From positions 1,426,001 to 1,490,000 of the forward strand of contig NZ_JATACI010000002.1 of assembly GCF_037892195.1 (NCBI RefSeq): a DNA stretch of 64,000 nt, in the 5' to 3' direction. Shown here piece after piece: positions 44,366 to 54,697 of the stretch. Under the pieces are notes generated by a model, which worked only from the letters and a program-made list of their open reading frames with translations, was not told the origin of the DNA and made no database searches. Both the position numbers and the translations under genes were made by a program. This DNA comes from Yoonia sp. GPGPB17. GTDB taxonomy: Bacteria > Pseudomonadota > Alphaproteobacteria > Rhodobacterales > Rhodobacteraceae. Position 1 is the stretch's first letter, and every line of letters starts with the position of its first letter.

Positions 44366-44412
44366 CCGGATGCCCCTCGCATCCATACTGACTGAACCAC
44401 GGAGGCCATATC

Positions 44413-45522
44413 ATGGGCATTTTCGATTTTCTGACCGGTGAATTCATCGACGTCATCCATTGGACCGACAAGACCCGCGACACGATGGTCTGGCGGTTTG
44501 AACGCGAAGGCCATGAGATCAAGTACGGCGCAAAGCTGACCGTGCGTGAAGGTCAGGCGGCAGTGTTTGTACACGAGGGCCAGCTGGCGGATGTGTTCAC
44601 CCCCGGTCTGTACATGTTGGAAACCAACAACATGCCGATCATGACAACCCTGCAACATTGGGATCATGGTTTCAAAAGTCCTTTCAAATCAGAGGTTTAC
44701 TACGTCAACACGACGCGTTTCTCGAACCTCAAATGGGGGACGAAGAACCCCATCATGGTGCGCGATCCAGAGTTCGGGCCCACCCGCTTGCGGGCCTTTG
44801 GCACCTATACGGTCAAGGTCGCGGACCCTGCCGTTTTCCTGCGCGAGATCGTCGGCACCGATGGCGAATTCACCATGGATGAAATCAGCTATCAAATCCG
44901 CAACATCATTGTGCAAGAGTTTAGCCGTGTGATCGCGCAATCCGGCATTCCGGTGCTGGATATGGCGGCGAATACGGCTGATCTGGGCAAACTGATTGCC
45001 TCCGCGATTGATCCCACCATGAAGCAATACGGACTGACGATCCCCGAGCTTTACATCGAAAACATCAGCCTGCCACCTGCGGTGGAAGAGGCGCTGGACA
45101 AACGCACGTCCATGGGCCTCGCCGGGGACTTGGGCAAGTTCACGCAATACTCCGCAGCCGAAGCGATGACCTCTGCCGCCGATAACCCTGCGGGTGGTGG
45201 CATGGCTGCCGGTCTGGGTGCAGGCATGGGCATGGCGATGGGCAACATGATGATGAACCCCGGTCCTTGGGGGCAGCAACAACCAGCTGCGGCACCTCCC
45301 CCACCACCCCCGCCTGTTGAGCATGTCTGGCATGTCGCCAGAGGCGGCGACGTCACCGGCCCGTTTTCCAAGGCTGCTATGGGCCGAATGGTAACCGATG
45401 GTAAACTGGATCGTGACAGCATGGTCTGGACCCAAGGTCAGGACGGCTGGATGGCGGCGGGTGAGGTGATGGAGCTGGCCCAGCTGTTTACGATCATGCC
45501 ACCACCACCGCCCGGCGCATGA
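44413..45522 (+). CDS. SPFH-domain protein with C-terminal GYF_2 domain
   Basis: 369 residues. Residues about 20-260 form an SPFH/virion-core-like region (EGQAAVFVHEGQLADVFTPG, LRAFGTYTVKVADPAVFL, EFSRVIAQSGIPVLDMAANT, YGLTIPELYIENISLP). A Gly/Met-rich and Pro-rich linker (about 285-310) leads to a GYF_2 domain (WHVARGGDVTGPFSKAAMG, VWTQGQDGWMAAGE). SPFH proteins of this type form membrane-associated assemblies; GYF domains bind Pro-rich peptides such as the protein's own linkers or that of the DUF2927 lipoprotein. The stop overlaps the next start (ATGA). Confidence 0.85.
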   Translation: MGIFDFLTGEFIDVIHWTDKTRDTMVWRFEREGHEIKYGAKLTVREGQAAVFVHEGQLADVFTPGLYMLETNNMPIMTTLQHWDHGFKSPFKSEVYYVNTTRFSNLKWGTKNPIMVRDPEFGPTRLRAFGTYTVKVADPAVFLREIVGTDGEFTMDEISYQIRNIIVQEFSRVIAQSGIPVLDMAANTADLGKLIASAIDPTMKQYGLTIPELYIENISLPPAVEEALDKRTSMGLAGDLGKFTQYSAAEAMTSAADNPAGGGMAAGLGAGMGMAMGNMMMNPGPWGQQQPAAAPPPPPPPVEHVWHVARGGDVTGPFSKAAMGRMVTDGKLDRDSMVWTQGQDGWMAAGEVMELAQLFTIMPPPPPGA

Positions 45523-45941
45523 CGCGACGGCGGCTTACAATACTGCTGCATTGGTCAACGCTGATGCTGGTGCTGATCATGGTCAAGGGCGGCACGTCTG
45601 CGGCTTGGGTCCGCTGGACCTTTGTAGTGGGCGGCGCGGTATGGATCGGGATGGCACTCACCCGCGGCATGATGGGCAAACCGGGTCCGAAGCTGACGGG
45701 CACGCTGCGCACCGCCTATCCTTGGATGCATCGGGGCATGTATGCGATGCTGGCAATGACTGTGGCACTAAATGCAGCGGCGCTTATCGGCTGGATGCCA
45801 CACGATACCGGATGGGTGGCCCTTCTGGTGTTGCTGGCGGTTGGCACGATGCATGGGCTGTTTCATTTCTGGCGGCACAATGTACTGTTTGACGGGGCTT
45901 TGCGGGTGATGACGCCGCGCTTTCTGCATAAGATACTTTGA
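45519..45941 (+). CDS. Small four-helix membrane protein, cytochrome b561-like
   Basis: 140 residues with four membrane helices and histidines in helical positions (ILLHWSTLMLV, AYPWMHRGMYAML, GTMHGLFHFWRHN) that could bind haem, as in the cytochrome b561 domain. Family assignment is tentative. It overlaps the SPFH gene and is followed two bases later by the zinc-ribbon gene. Confidence 0.65.
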   Translation: MTRRRLTILLHWSTLMLVLIMVKGGTSAAWVRWTFVVGGAVWIGMALTRGMMGKPGPKLTGTLRTAYPWMHRGMYAMLAMTVALNAAALIGWMPHDTGWVALLVLLAVGTMHGLFHFWRHNVLFDGALRVMTPRFLHKIL

Positions 45942-45943
45942 GC

Positions 45944-47047
45944 ATGGCTGACGGACAGACACCAGAGAACGAACACCGCTTTCCCTGCGATGCCTGCGGG
46001 TCAGACCTGCGGTTTGATCCCGGTGATCATCAGCTGACCTGCGATCACTGCGGCAATGTGCAGGCAATTGAGAGTGCGGGCCCCTGGGCAGGCAGCATTG
46101 TCGAGCTGGACTTTCAACGCGCAGTCCAAAACCGGCTTGCCGAGGCCGATATTGAAGAAACACGTGTGAACGCCTGCCCCAACTGCGGCGCACAAACCGA
46201 GTTTGATCCGGACATCCATGCCGCCGAATGCCCGTTCTGCGCCACCCCCGTTGTCACAGACACCGGGACGCACCGCCATATTAAACCGCGCGGATTGTTG
46301 CCCTTTGGGCTGGAAGAAGGACAGGCCCATGATGCGATGGCCGAATGGCTTGGCAGTCTGTGGTTCGCCCCCAACGGGTTGAACGACTACGCCCGCAAAG
46401 GGCGCAAGATGAATGGTATCTATGTGCCATATTGGACCTTTGATGCGGACACCAAAAGCCATTACACGGGCCAGCGCGGCACACATTATTATGTCACCAA
46501 AACGGTCGTGCGTGACGGCAAGCGCCAGAATGTGCGTGTGCGCAAGACCCGCTGGCGGCCCGCGTCTGGTCGGGTGGCACGGTTCTTTGACGATGTTCTG
46601 GTGCTCGCTTCACGCTCACTGCCCAAGACATACACTGATGGCCTAGAGCCGTGGGACCTCTCCGCGCTGGAACCTTACAACCCCGAATACCTTGCCGGGT
46701 TTCGGGCGGAAGGCTATCAGATCGAACTGGCGGATGGTTTTACCGAAGCCCGCGCCTATATGGACCGGATGATCCATCGCGATGTAAAATACGACATCGG
46801 CGGCGATGCACAGCGGGTGCATTCAGTGGATACCGATGTGCAGGACGTCACATTTAAGCATGTGCTGCTGCCCGTCTGGTTGGCCGCCTATAAGTATCGT
46901 GGGCAGACCTACCGTTTTGTTGTGAACGGACGCACGGGCCGGGTGCAGGGTGAGCGTCCCTATTCCGCATGGAAAATCGCGTTTGCAGTGACACTTGGAC
47001 TAATCCTTGCGCTTGGCGTCGGATTTGTTATCGCTAACAGTCAATAA
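45944..47047 (+). CDS. Zinc-ribbon membrane protein, SPFH partner
   Basis: 367 residues from ATG 45944. Two zinc ribbons: CDACGSDLRF...CDHCG (residues about 14-37) and CPNCGAQTEF...CPFC (about 75-96). A central region LNDYARKGRKMNGIYVPYWT and TKSHYTGQRGTHYY is followed by a final membrane helix (AFAVTLGLILALGVGFVIAN). Such proteins are often misnamed as helicase or primosomal zinc-finger proteins. Position after SPFH is conserved in related stress clusters, as in E. coli ydj-type modules (recalled, not checked). Confidence 0.8.
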   Translation: MADGQTPENEHRFPCDACGSDLRFDPGDHQLTCDHCGNVQAIESAGPWAGSIVELDFQRAVQNRLAEADIEETRVNACPNCGAQTEFDPDIHAAECPFCATPVVTDTGTHRHIKPRGLLPFGLEEGQAHDAMAEWLGSLWFAPNGLNDYARKGRKMNGIYVPYWTFDADTKSHYTGQRGTHYYVTKTVVRDGKRQNVRVRKTRWRPASGRVARFFDDVLVLASRSLPKTYTDGLEPWDLSALEPYNPEYLAGFRAEGYQIELADGFTEARAYMDRMIHRDVKYDIGGDAQRVHSVDTDVQDVTFKHVLLPVWLAAYKYRGQTYRFVVNGRTGRVQGERPYSAWKIAFAVTLGLILALGVGFVIANSQ

Positions 47048-47066
47048 AAAACTGGAAGGTGCCCCA

Positions 47067-47974
47067 ATGATCCTGTGCTGTGGTGAAGCCCTGATTGATA
47101 TGTTGCCGCGTCAAACGGCGGCTGGTGAAAGCGCCTTTGCGCCACATGCTTAAGCGGGTCAGTGTTTAACACGGCCGTTGCCTTGGGACGGCTGGGTGCG
47201 CCGGTGCAGTTTTTCTCGGGCCTGTCGTCGGATCTATTCGGCGACGTTTTGCGTGGCCAGTTGTCCGCATCGCAGGTTGATAGCAGCCCTGCTGCAATCT
47301 CAGACCGCCCAACGACACTCGCTTTTGTAACCTTGACGAATGGCCATGCATCTTACGCCTTTTATGACGAAAACACCGCAGGCCGCATGCTGTCTGCCGA
47401 TGATCTGCCACAGACGAACGCCAATGCACTGTTCTTTGGCGGCATCAGCCTTGTCGTCGAACCATGTGGTGCCGCCTATGAGACCATGATGCTGCGCAAT
47501 GCATCGCGGCGACTGACCATGATTGACCCCAATATCCGCCCATCTTTCATTACAGATGAAGCCGCATATCGTGCGCGTCTGACCCGCATGATGGGCGTAG
47601 CCGACATTATCAAAACCTCAGACGAAGACCTGGAATGGATTGTTGGCGATACGGATGCGAACGCGTTGCTGGCCAATACTGGCGCGCGGGTTGTTCTACT
47701 AACGCGTGGTCGTGATGGCGTCAGTATTGTGACGGCCAATGGCACCTATGACGTGCCAGCCGAGAAGGTGCAGGTTGTCGATACCGTTGGAGCGGGCGAC
47801 ACCTTTAGCGCCGGTTTCATGGCCCAACTACACAAGAGCGGGCATTTGACCAAAGACGGTATTGGCCACGCATCTGAGGCTGATTTGCGCGCTGCTGCAA
47901 CCTTTGGCGCCAAGGCCGCTGCGATCACGGTCAGCCGTGCAGGGGCTAACCCACCCTGGAGTTCCGAGCTGTGA
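47067..47974 (+). CDS. PfkB-family sugar kinase (fructokinase-like), frameshifted by GCTTAAGC
   Basis: Start ATG 47067 ([16 protein letters not shown]), after GGAAGGTG. The frame breaks at GCTTAAGC, 47148-47155. GCCGGC would give [19 protein letters not shown], the first PfkB signature. The C-terminal signature is [18 protein letters not shown] with catalytic Asp, then [10 protein letters not shown]. It phosphorylates fructose or a similar sugar. The last base pairs overlap dtd (GTGA). Confidence 0.88.
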
Positions 47975-48408
47975 GGGCGCTTGTCCAACGCGTGACCGAG
48001 GCGTCGGTTCGGGTCGATGGTCAGCTGCTCGGGGAGGTCGGCAGAGGCTTGTTGATCCTAGTCTGTGCGATGGAGGGCGACGATGCTGCGAAATCTAAAG
48101 CTCTAGCCGCCAAAATCAGCAAGCTGCGCATCTTTACAGACGACGCAGGCAAAATGAACAAGTCACTTGTGGACGTCGGCGGCGCAGCCCTGATTGTGAG
48201 CCAATTCACACTGGCTGCCGATACGTCACGTGGCAATCGCCCCGGGTTTTCAGCAGCGGCCAAGCCGGATATTGGTCGGGCGCTCTATGAACAGTTCATC
48301 GCGGATGTTTCAGCGCTCGGCATCCAAACGGCCACCGGATCATTTGGCGCTGACATGGCTGTCAACCTGACAAACGATGGACCGGTGACCATTTGGATGG
48401 ACGTTTAG
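47971..48408 (+). CDS. dtd: D-aminoacyl-tRNA deacylase
   Basis: 145 residues from GTG 47971. Signatures [37 protein letters not shown] (SQFTL motif) and the closing [20 protein letters not shown] (NXGP motif region) are complete. The enzyme removes D-amino acids from tRNA. Coupled to the sugar kinase. Confidence 0.97.
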   Translation: MRALVQRVTEASVRVDGQLLGEVGRGLLILVCAMEGDDAAKSKALAAKISKLRIFTDDAGKMNKSLVDVGGAALIVSQFTLAADTSRGNRPGFSAAAKPDIGRALYEQFIADVSALGIQTATGSFGADMAVNLTNDGPVTIWMDV

Positions 48409-48423
48409 GCTAGGTTGAACGCA

Positions 48424-48900
48424 CTAGCACTGCTTGCCCACAACCAAGACCCAGTAAGGGCCTTTCGCGGTTTGGCTGATGCCGATGCCGAATTCTTCAA
48501 TACGTGGGTGCAGCATGTTGCGACGGTGACCGGGTGAATTCAGCCAGCCGTTCACGATCTGCTCAGAACGCGGATAGCCCCAGGCCAGATTTTCGGCCAC
48601 GATGCAATCATTGTATCCGGCCTGCTGGACACGTGTCTGGGGGCGCGAGCCATCTGTTCCTCGGTGATCAAAAAAATCGTTCAACCCCATGTCACAAGCG
48701 TGAACCATCGCGGCCTGCCCCAGCTTGCGGTTGAAACGCAGGGGCGCTTCGCCATTGGCGCGGCGGCTTTGGTTCAAACCGGCCGCGATTTCGGTCGCGA
48801 GCTGATTGACGTTTGCCGGTGCCACACAGTTAGCGGCAGCCGCAGTTGTGCCAACAAAGGAAAGGGCCATCACGGCCACCAAGCTTGCAAAGCGATTCAT
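48424..48900 (-). CDS. CAP-domain (SCP/PR1-like) secreted protein
   Basis: 158 residues with a signal peptide (MNRFASLVAVMALSFVGTTA to about residue 22). CAP signature: LNQSRRANGEAPLRFN, ACDMGLNDFFDHRGTDGS, ENLAWGY, VNGWLNSPGHRRNMLHP and YWVLVVGKQC. Function of bacterial CAP proteins is poorly known. Convergent with dtd. Confidence 0.9.
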   Translation of the reverse strand: MNRFASLVAVMALSFVGTTAAAANCVAPANVNQLATEIAAGLNQSRRANGEAPLRFNRKLGQAAMVHACDMGLNDFFDHRGTDGSRPQTRVQQAGYNDCIVAENLAWGYPRSEQIVNGWLNSPGHRRNMLHPRIEEFGIGISQTAKGPYWVLVVGKQC

Positions 48901-49103
48901 TGATCTGTCCCGTCGTGAGTAAGTTCAACCTAGGGTTCGCAAATGATCAGGGCAACGCTATGGCAACCCGGGGGCAGCGCGGCGGCAATTACATGCCGAG
49001 TTCTATCAATTTGCGACGAACCACCCCAGAAGGCGAAAACTGTTCTTGTAACGTGGATAATCGACAAGCAGAACACACAAAATGTGGGATGATCCACCTG
49101 ACC

Positions 49104-50663
49104 TTAGAAATCCGTCGGTGCCCCACCTTCCGCCTTGCGTCGGTCGACAAAGGCCGTCAGTTCCTCTTTCACCGCGTCATCCATCGGCGGTTCTTCAAAC
49201 TGCGCAATGATATCTTTGAAGGTCCGATGCGCCCGTTCCGCAGTCCAGATACCACCTGCGGCTTCCCACGCCTCAAAATTGCGCCAATCCGAGACGAAGG
49301 GTTGATAAAACGCCTCTTCATAGCGTTCTTGGGTGTGTTCGATGCCAAAGAAGTGGCCGTTCGGCCCGACCTCTTTGATCGCATCAATCGCAATGTCGTC
49401 CGGGGTGGTCGCCACAATCTGCGGCTCCATGTAGCGCTGAATCATCTGAATGACTTCACAATCCATGACGAATTTCTCTGGTGAGGCAACCAAGCCGCCT
49501 TCCAGCCAACCGGCGGCATGATAAACCACATTTGTCCCTGACTGCACCGCGGACCAAAGCGAATTCGACGTCTCCCACATCGCTTGCCCATCGGGCACAT
49601 TCGCCGCACAGACACCCGAGGCCCGCATGGGCAGCCCATAGAACCGGGCCATCTGTCCGGTGATTTGCGTGGCGCGCATGTATTCGGGTGTGCCGAAGGC
49701 GGGGGCCCCGGATTTCATATCGACATTGCTGGTGAATGTGCCAATCACGCAGGCCGCGCCGGGACGCACATATTGAAACAGCGCAATCGCGCTGATCGCC
49801 TCGGCAATCGACAGCGTGACGGCGCCGGTCATTGTCACAGGGGCCATCGCCCCGGCCAGCGTAAAGGGCGTGACGACAACCGCCTGTCCGCGCCGCACAC
49901 AACGCAGGCAACCGTCAATCATCGGCACGTCATGTTTCAGCGGCGAGGTTGAATTGATGTTGGTGTACATATGCGGTTTGGACACGAACTCTTCTTCGCT
50001 CAGGCTGCCCGCGATCTTGACCATCTCCATCACGTCTTCGACGCGTTCTTTACCCAGCGAGTAAGCGTGCGCGACTTTGTCGGTCAGGGTCATTTTGTCA
50101 TAGACCACATCGAGATGGCGGACCGAGGCGTGCACATCGACGGGTTCCACGGGATAGCCGCCCGCAAAGTGGATGCAGTTGAAGTATTGTGTCAGGCGCA
50201 ACAGATTGGCGCATTGTGCGCGGCTGCCCGAGACTTTCTTGCCGATCTCAAGATCAAAGTAATTGGGTGGCGAGGACACATTGCCAAAAAGGATGTGCTT
50301 GCCACCTATCGTGATCTTTTTGTCGGGGTTGCGGGGCGTGATATCAAATTGGGCCGGGGCATGCCCCAGCATCTCCATCACCCAATCGCGGCCCATACGC
50401 ACGTTGGTCCCATCGACGGTACAACCCGCCTGTTTGAACAGCGCCAACGCCTCTTCGTTCAGGAACTCGATTCCGATATCTTCCAGAATGCGCATCGCCC
50501 CATTGTGAATGGCCTGTACACCATCGGTATCAAGCGGTTCTGTCGGGTGGTCCGTATTGACCGGAAGACGCCAGGGCATCTGCTCAATGGTGGCGGACCC
50601 GCGCCGGTTTGCAGCCCCAGCGCGCCCGCCGCCGCGCCGCCTTGGTTTACTTGTGTCTGCCAT
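49104..50663 (-). CDS. MttB-family (trimethylamine/glycine betaine) methyltransferase, non-pyrrolysine
   Basis: 519 residues from ATG 50663. Family blocks: IHNGAMRILEDIGIEFLNEE, LFGNVSSPPNY, KPHMYTNINSTSPLKHDVPM, VTPFTLAGAMAPVTMTGAVT, ACVIGTFTSNVDMKSGAPAF and a final GGIWTAERAHRTFKDIIA. The reading frame has no internal amber codon, so it is not a pyrrolysine MttB. Non-pyrrolysine members include glycine betaine and other quaternary amine methyltransferases that pass the methyl group to a corrinoid protein. No corrinoid protein gene is adjacent. A basic Arg/Gly-rich N-terminus precedes the barrel. Confidence 0.88.
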   Translation of the reverse strand: MADTSKPRRRGGGRAGAANRRGSATIEQMPWRLPVNTDHPTEPLDTDGVQAIHNGAMRILEDIGIEFLNEEALALFKQAGCTVDGTNVRMGRDWVMEMLGHAPAQFDITPRNPDKKITIGGKHILFGNVSSPPNYFDLEIGKKVSGSRAQCANLLRLTQYFNCIHFAGGYPVEPVDVHASVRHLDVVYDKMTLTDKVAHAYSLGKERVEDVMEMVKIAGSLSEEEFVSKPHMYTNINSTSPLKHDVPMIDGCLRCVRRGQAVVVTPFTLAGAMAPVTMTGAVTLSIAEAISAIALFQYVRPGAACVIGTFTSNVDMKSGAPAFGTPEYMRATQITGQMARFYGLPMRASGVCAANVPDGQAMWETSNSLWSAVQSGTNVVYHAAGWLEGGLVASPEKFVMDCEVIQMIQRYMEPQIVATTPDDIAIDAIKEVGPNGHFFGIEHTQERYEEAFYQPFVSDWRNFEAWEAAGGIWTAERAHRTFKDIIAQFEEPPMDDAVKEELTAFVDRRKAEGGAPTDF

Positions 50664-50746
50664 CCGTCGACCCCTCACTACTTAAGGGCCAGCATCGCAA
50701 AGGGCAGCGGACAGCGATGACGGGAAACCGACAAATGATGTCGGAT

Positions 50747-51451
50747 TCAGAGCGCAAGCAGGTTTTCTGATTTCAGCCAGTCAGGGATACCGCCGATGTC
50801 AGGCAAGACAGCATCTGCAAAAGGCGCAAGTTCTTCGTGCGGCGCGGGGCCTGTCAGCACACCAATTGTCCGCATGCCTGCCGCCTGCCCGGCATGCAGG
50901 TCATGTGTACTGTCGCCCACCATCAGGCAATGCGCCACATCCAATCCGGTTTGCGCACAAAAGGCATGCAACTGCCCCGGCGCAGGTTTACCACCATGCC
51001 CGCTGTCATAGCCTGCGATGAAATCAAACTGATCAATGATACCCGCACGGCCCAAATGTGCGCGCGCCGGGGCCTCAGCGTCGTTGGTTGCAATGCCAAG
51101 TGACAAGCCCAGTCCCCGCAGTTGCGTGAAATAACTTTGCAAGGGCACAGCTTCGATCTGGGTCACTGCGGCGGCGGCTGCATTCATGCGCGCCAGCAGA
51201 GCATCCGTTTCCAGATCAGGCAAAACGGTACGGATCTTGTCCGCCAACTCGCCCGCCGTCGATGCAATCACCATGCTCTCCGGGCGGAACGTGGCTGTTT
51301 CGACGTCGTAGCCCAAAGCATCAGCCAGACGCGCAAACAACACCGGGTCGCCCCCAGTTTCTGCCGCCAACATCCCGCGCGTCCAGGCCCCCCATGTGGC
51401 GTTGAAATCAAACAAGGTGCCGTCCTTGTCGAAAATGATACCCTTGATCAT
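50747..51451 (-). CDS. HAD-family phosphatase (phosphoglycolate phosphatase-like)
   Basis: 234 residues from ATG 51451 (MIKGIIFDKDGTLFDF). HAD motifs: FDKDGT (I), GIATNDAE (II), GGKPAPGQLHAFC (III) and MVGDSTHDLHAG (IV). Substrate is probably a small phosphorylated metabolite. Divergent from the reductive dehalogenase gene; 61 bp separate the starts. Confidence 0.88.
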   Translation of the reverse strand: MIKGIIFDKDGTLFDFNATWGAWTRGMLAAETGGDPVLFARLADALGYDVETATFRPESMVIASTAGELADKIRTVLPDLETDALLARMNAAAAAVTQIEAVPLQSYFTQLRGLGLSLGIATNDAEAPARAHLGRAGIIDQFDFIAGYDSGHGGKPAPGQLHAFCAQTGLDVAHCLMVGDSTHDLHAGQAAGMRTIGVLTGPAPHEELAPFADAVLPDIGGIPDWLKSENLLAL

Positions 51452-51512
51452 GGAATGCTCCGTTGTTCGTGCATTGACACCCGACCCTGCGCGCAAGACG
51501 GTGTCAATCAAC

Positions 51513-54500
51513 ATGTTGAAACTCCGCTCTTATGCCGCCCGCCCGATGCACCTTGGCCCTTTTCCACTAGAGAGCCTGCGCCGAACACAAACGGTGGATT
51601 TGTCCGCTTTGCCGCCGATGACGGGGCTGTCTTTTCGCAGACCAAAAGACCCCCATAGCATCGTGAATGCGATGCAGGATTACCAGGCGATGCTGGATGC
51701 GACCCGTGACGGGATGATCAAGCGCGAGATCGCCGAGATACCCGCTGATCTGACCGAGCGGGCCAATCATCTCAAGGCCTTTGGATACTACTGTGACGCG
51801 AGCATGGTTGGTGTTTGCGAGGTGCCGGACGCTGCTTGGCTGCACACACCCATTACGAACCCTGATGTTGACCGGTTGGCCGACAAACTGCGTATGACCC
51901 AACCCAAATCGCTGGCTGCTGGGATTGATGTGATCATGGCAGGCCTGCGCGAAAGCATGGCGCTGCCACCGGTTGATTGCCGCCATCATACCCATGCGCT
52001 GTTGTTTCTTTACGATCACCCCCGCGCGCCAAAACAAGGCGAGCAGGGGGCCGACTGGATCAAGGACGCCCTGCCCCAGCGTGCCTGTTTGCGCGGGATG
52101 GAAACAGCCGTCACCTTGGCCAGCTACATCCGCACATTGGGCTACGATGCGCGCGCGCACTCGATGGCCGCGTCAGATGTTCATTTGGGCGCTCTTGCGG
52201 CCCTATCGGGCCTTGTCGCGTTAGAAGACGGCACGTTGAGCAATCCTTTCACAGGCGACCACTATGGGCTTGCCGCCGTGACAACCACGCTAGAGATGGC
52301 ACCGGACCAACCGATTGCGCCGGGGCAGAAGCCACCAAGCAGTTATCGTACCGGGCTTGGCGATCACGCGAAATCCGCACGCACACGCGATCCGTTTGCC
52401 AAACGTGATTTTACTCTTGGGCCCCATCCATTTGAAACGCTCAAGTGTGTTGATGAGCCCACAACCTATATCGACCGTCCCAATGTGGCGCGCGTGCCGA
52501 AACGCGCCAATATGTTCGTGCGTGGCCTGTTTGGCGACATGGGCAAGCACGTCCAAGAGGCAACAAAAAACGGCAACTACGTGCGCAAATCAGCGGCTGC
52601 CTTTGCCTTTCGACCCTCACTTGGAGCCTTCGTTCTCTTGCAGGATGGTGATGCGGTAGGTGAACCCGTCGCAGATACTCCTGAAAATAACGCCGCCAAT
52701 ATCAAGGCAGCACTTTATTTCCTCGGTGTCGATGCTGTCGGCCTCTCGGCCTGCCCTGACTGGACCTACTACAGCCATGACACCACCGGCGCACCGATCA
52801 CGCCTTACCACGACAACGCCATTTCGATGATCATCGATCAGGGGCACGAGACGATGGAAGGCGCGTCGGGCGATGACTGGATCGCCTGCGCCCAGTCCAT
52901 GCGCGCCTATCTGCGGTTTTCGCTTCTGGGCGGGGTTCTGGCTCAGCACCTGCGCAACCTTGGCTACACCGCCCGCGTGCATTCGGTGATGGATGAAGAG
53001 GTGCTGCATCCGCCCCTCTTACTGCTGTCGGGGCTGGGCGAGGTCAGCCGTATTGGCGAGGTCATCCTCAACCCGTTCCTTGGGCCCCGCCTGAAGTCGG
53101 GCGTTGTCACCACCAATATGCCGATGACCCACGACAGGCCTATCGACTTTGGCCTGCAAAAGTTCTGCGATGCCTGCAACAAATGCGCGCGTGAATGCCC
53201 GTCGGGTGCGATCACCGCCGGGCCGAAACTGATGTTCAACGGCTATGAGATCTGGAAATCCGACAGCCAGAAATGCACCACCTACCGCGTCAGCCAGAAG
53301 AATGGTGCGATGTGTGGGCGCTGCATGAAAACCTGCCCGTGGAACCTTGAAGGGCTGTTTTCAGAGGCGCCTTTCCGCAAACTTGCGATGACGGTGCCGC
53401 AGGCCGCCAAATCACTGGCTGCGCTGGACGACAGGCTGGGCAAGGGATCAATCAACCCAGTCAAGAAATGGTGGTGGGATTTGGAGATGGAGGACGATGG
53501 CGCCTACCGCCCCTCGCGCCACCCGGTGAATGCGCGCGACTTGCAGACGGACCTTGATTTGACGTTCGCAGATCAAACGCTTGCGGTCTACCCCGCACCC
53601 CTTGCGCCACCGCCCTACCCATGGCCCGCACCAATGGATCGCGAGGCAGGCATTGCGGCCTATGCGGCGATGATCCCGGCTGATGAGCACCGCAAGCGAC
53701 GCAAAGCAGGCCAGCCGCCCGAGCATGTCTACATGCCAAATCAGGGCGATGCGCCCGTGATCCTCGTCATCATCAGCAAAGCCGAAAAGATGACCGACGC
53801 GGTCACGAAGTACGAGTTTTCAATGCCGGATGGCAGCGATCTCCCCCGGCCTCCGCTGGCGCACATATTGATGTGGTCGTCGCACCTGAGTTCTTCCGCC
53901 AATACTCGCTCAGCGGTGATCCCGCCGACCGAAGCAAGTATCAGATTGCCGTACTGCGCGAAGACGACGGGCGTGGAGGTTCAAAGCTGATGCACCGGAT
54001 CTTTGAAGAAGGCAGGCGCGTCTTTATCTCTCCTCCGATCAATCATTTTCCGCTAGTTGAGAATACCAGCAAGACACTGCTGATGGGTGGCGGGATCGGG
54101 ATCACACCCATGATCGCCATGGCACACCGGCTTAATGCACTCGGGGCCAATTTCGCCCTGCATTACAGCATGCGTCGGAGGTCTGATGCGGGGTTCCTGG
54201 ACGATCTGGCACAGATGCCTTGGGCGGACAAAGTGCATTTGTATGTCTCCGAGGAAGGTGCCCGCGCCGACCTTGCGGCACTGACCCGGTACGAGGCTGG
54301 TGCACATATCTACACCTGCGGACCGGACGCCTATATGGCCGCGGTGATGGGTGCCGCAGAGGCAAATGGTTTCCCCGAAGACGCGCGGCACCTAGAATAT
54401 TTCGCCGTGCCGGATCAGCCAGAGTATGAAAACCACCCCTTCACTTTGATCTTGAATGATGGACGCGAAATTGCGGTTTCAGCTGATGAAACGGCCACTG

Positions 54501-54697
54501 ATGCCCTGAACGCTGCGGGCATTCATGTCGATGTGAAATGTGCGGACGGTCTTTGCGGTGTCTGCAAATGTGGCTTGCAGGAAGGGGCTGTCGAGCATCG
54601 CGATTTCGTGCTCTCAAAGGCGCAACGCGAGACCGAAATTATCCTCTGCCAAAGCCGCGCCGCAGCGCCGGGTGGCAAGATCAAAATCGACCTCTAG
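51513..54697 (+). CDS. rdhA: Self-sufficient reductive dehalogenase-ferredoxin reductase fusion, frameshifted
   Basis: About 1061 residues when two frames are joined at five C (53843-53847; six would restore PPASAGAHIDVVVAPEF). Residues about 100-540 are the corrinoid-binding dehalogenase domain (HETMEGASGDDWIACAQSMR, LLLLSGLGEVSRIGEVILN, NPFLGPRLKSGVVTTNMPM). Two [4Fe-4S] motifs follow: C552-X2-C555-X2-C558-X3-C562 with C588, then C601-X2-C604-X3-C608. Next come an FMN/NAD reductase part (LMGGGIGITPMIAMAH, CGPDAYMAAV) and a C-terminal plant-type [2Fe-2S] ferredoxin (CADGLCGVC...CQS). This is the architecture of the aerobic enzymes NpRdhA and BhbA, which remove halogens from aromatics. No Tat signal, so cytoplasmic. 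Substrate unknown; brominated phenols are plausible in the sea. Confidence 0.87.
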
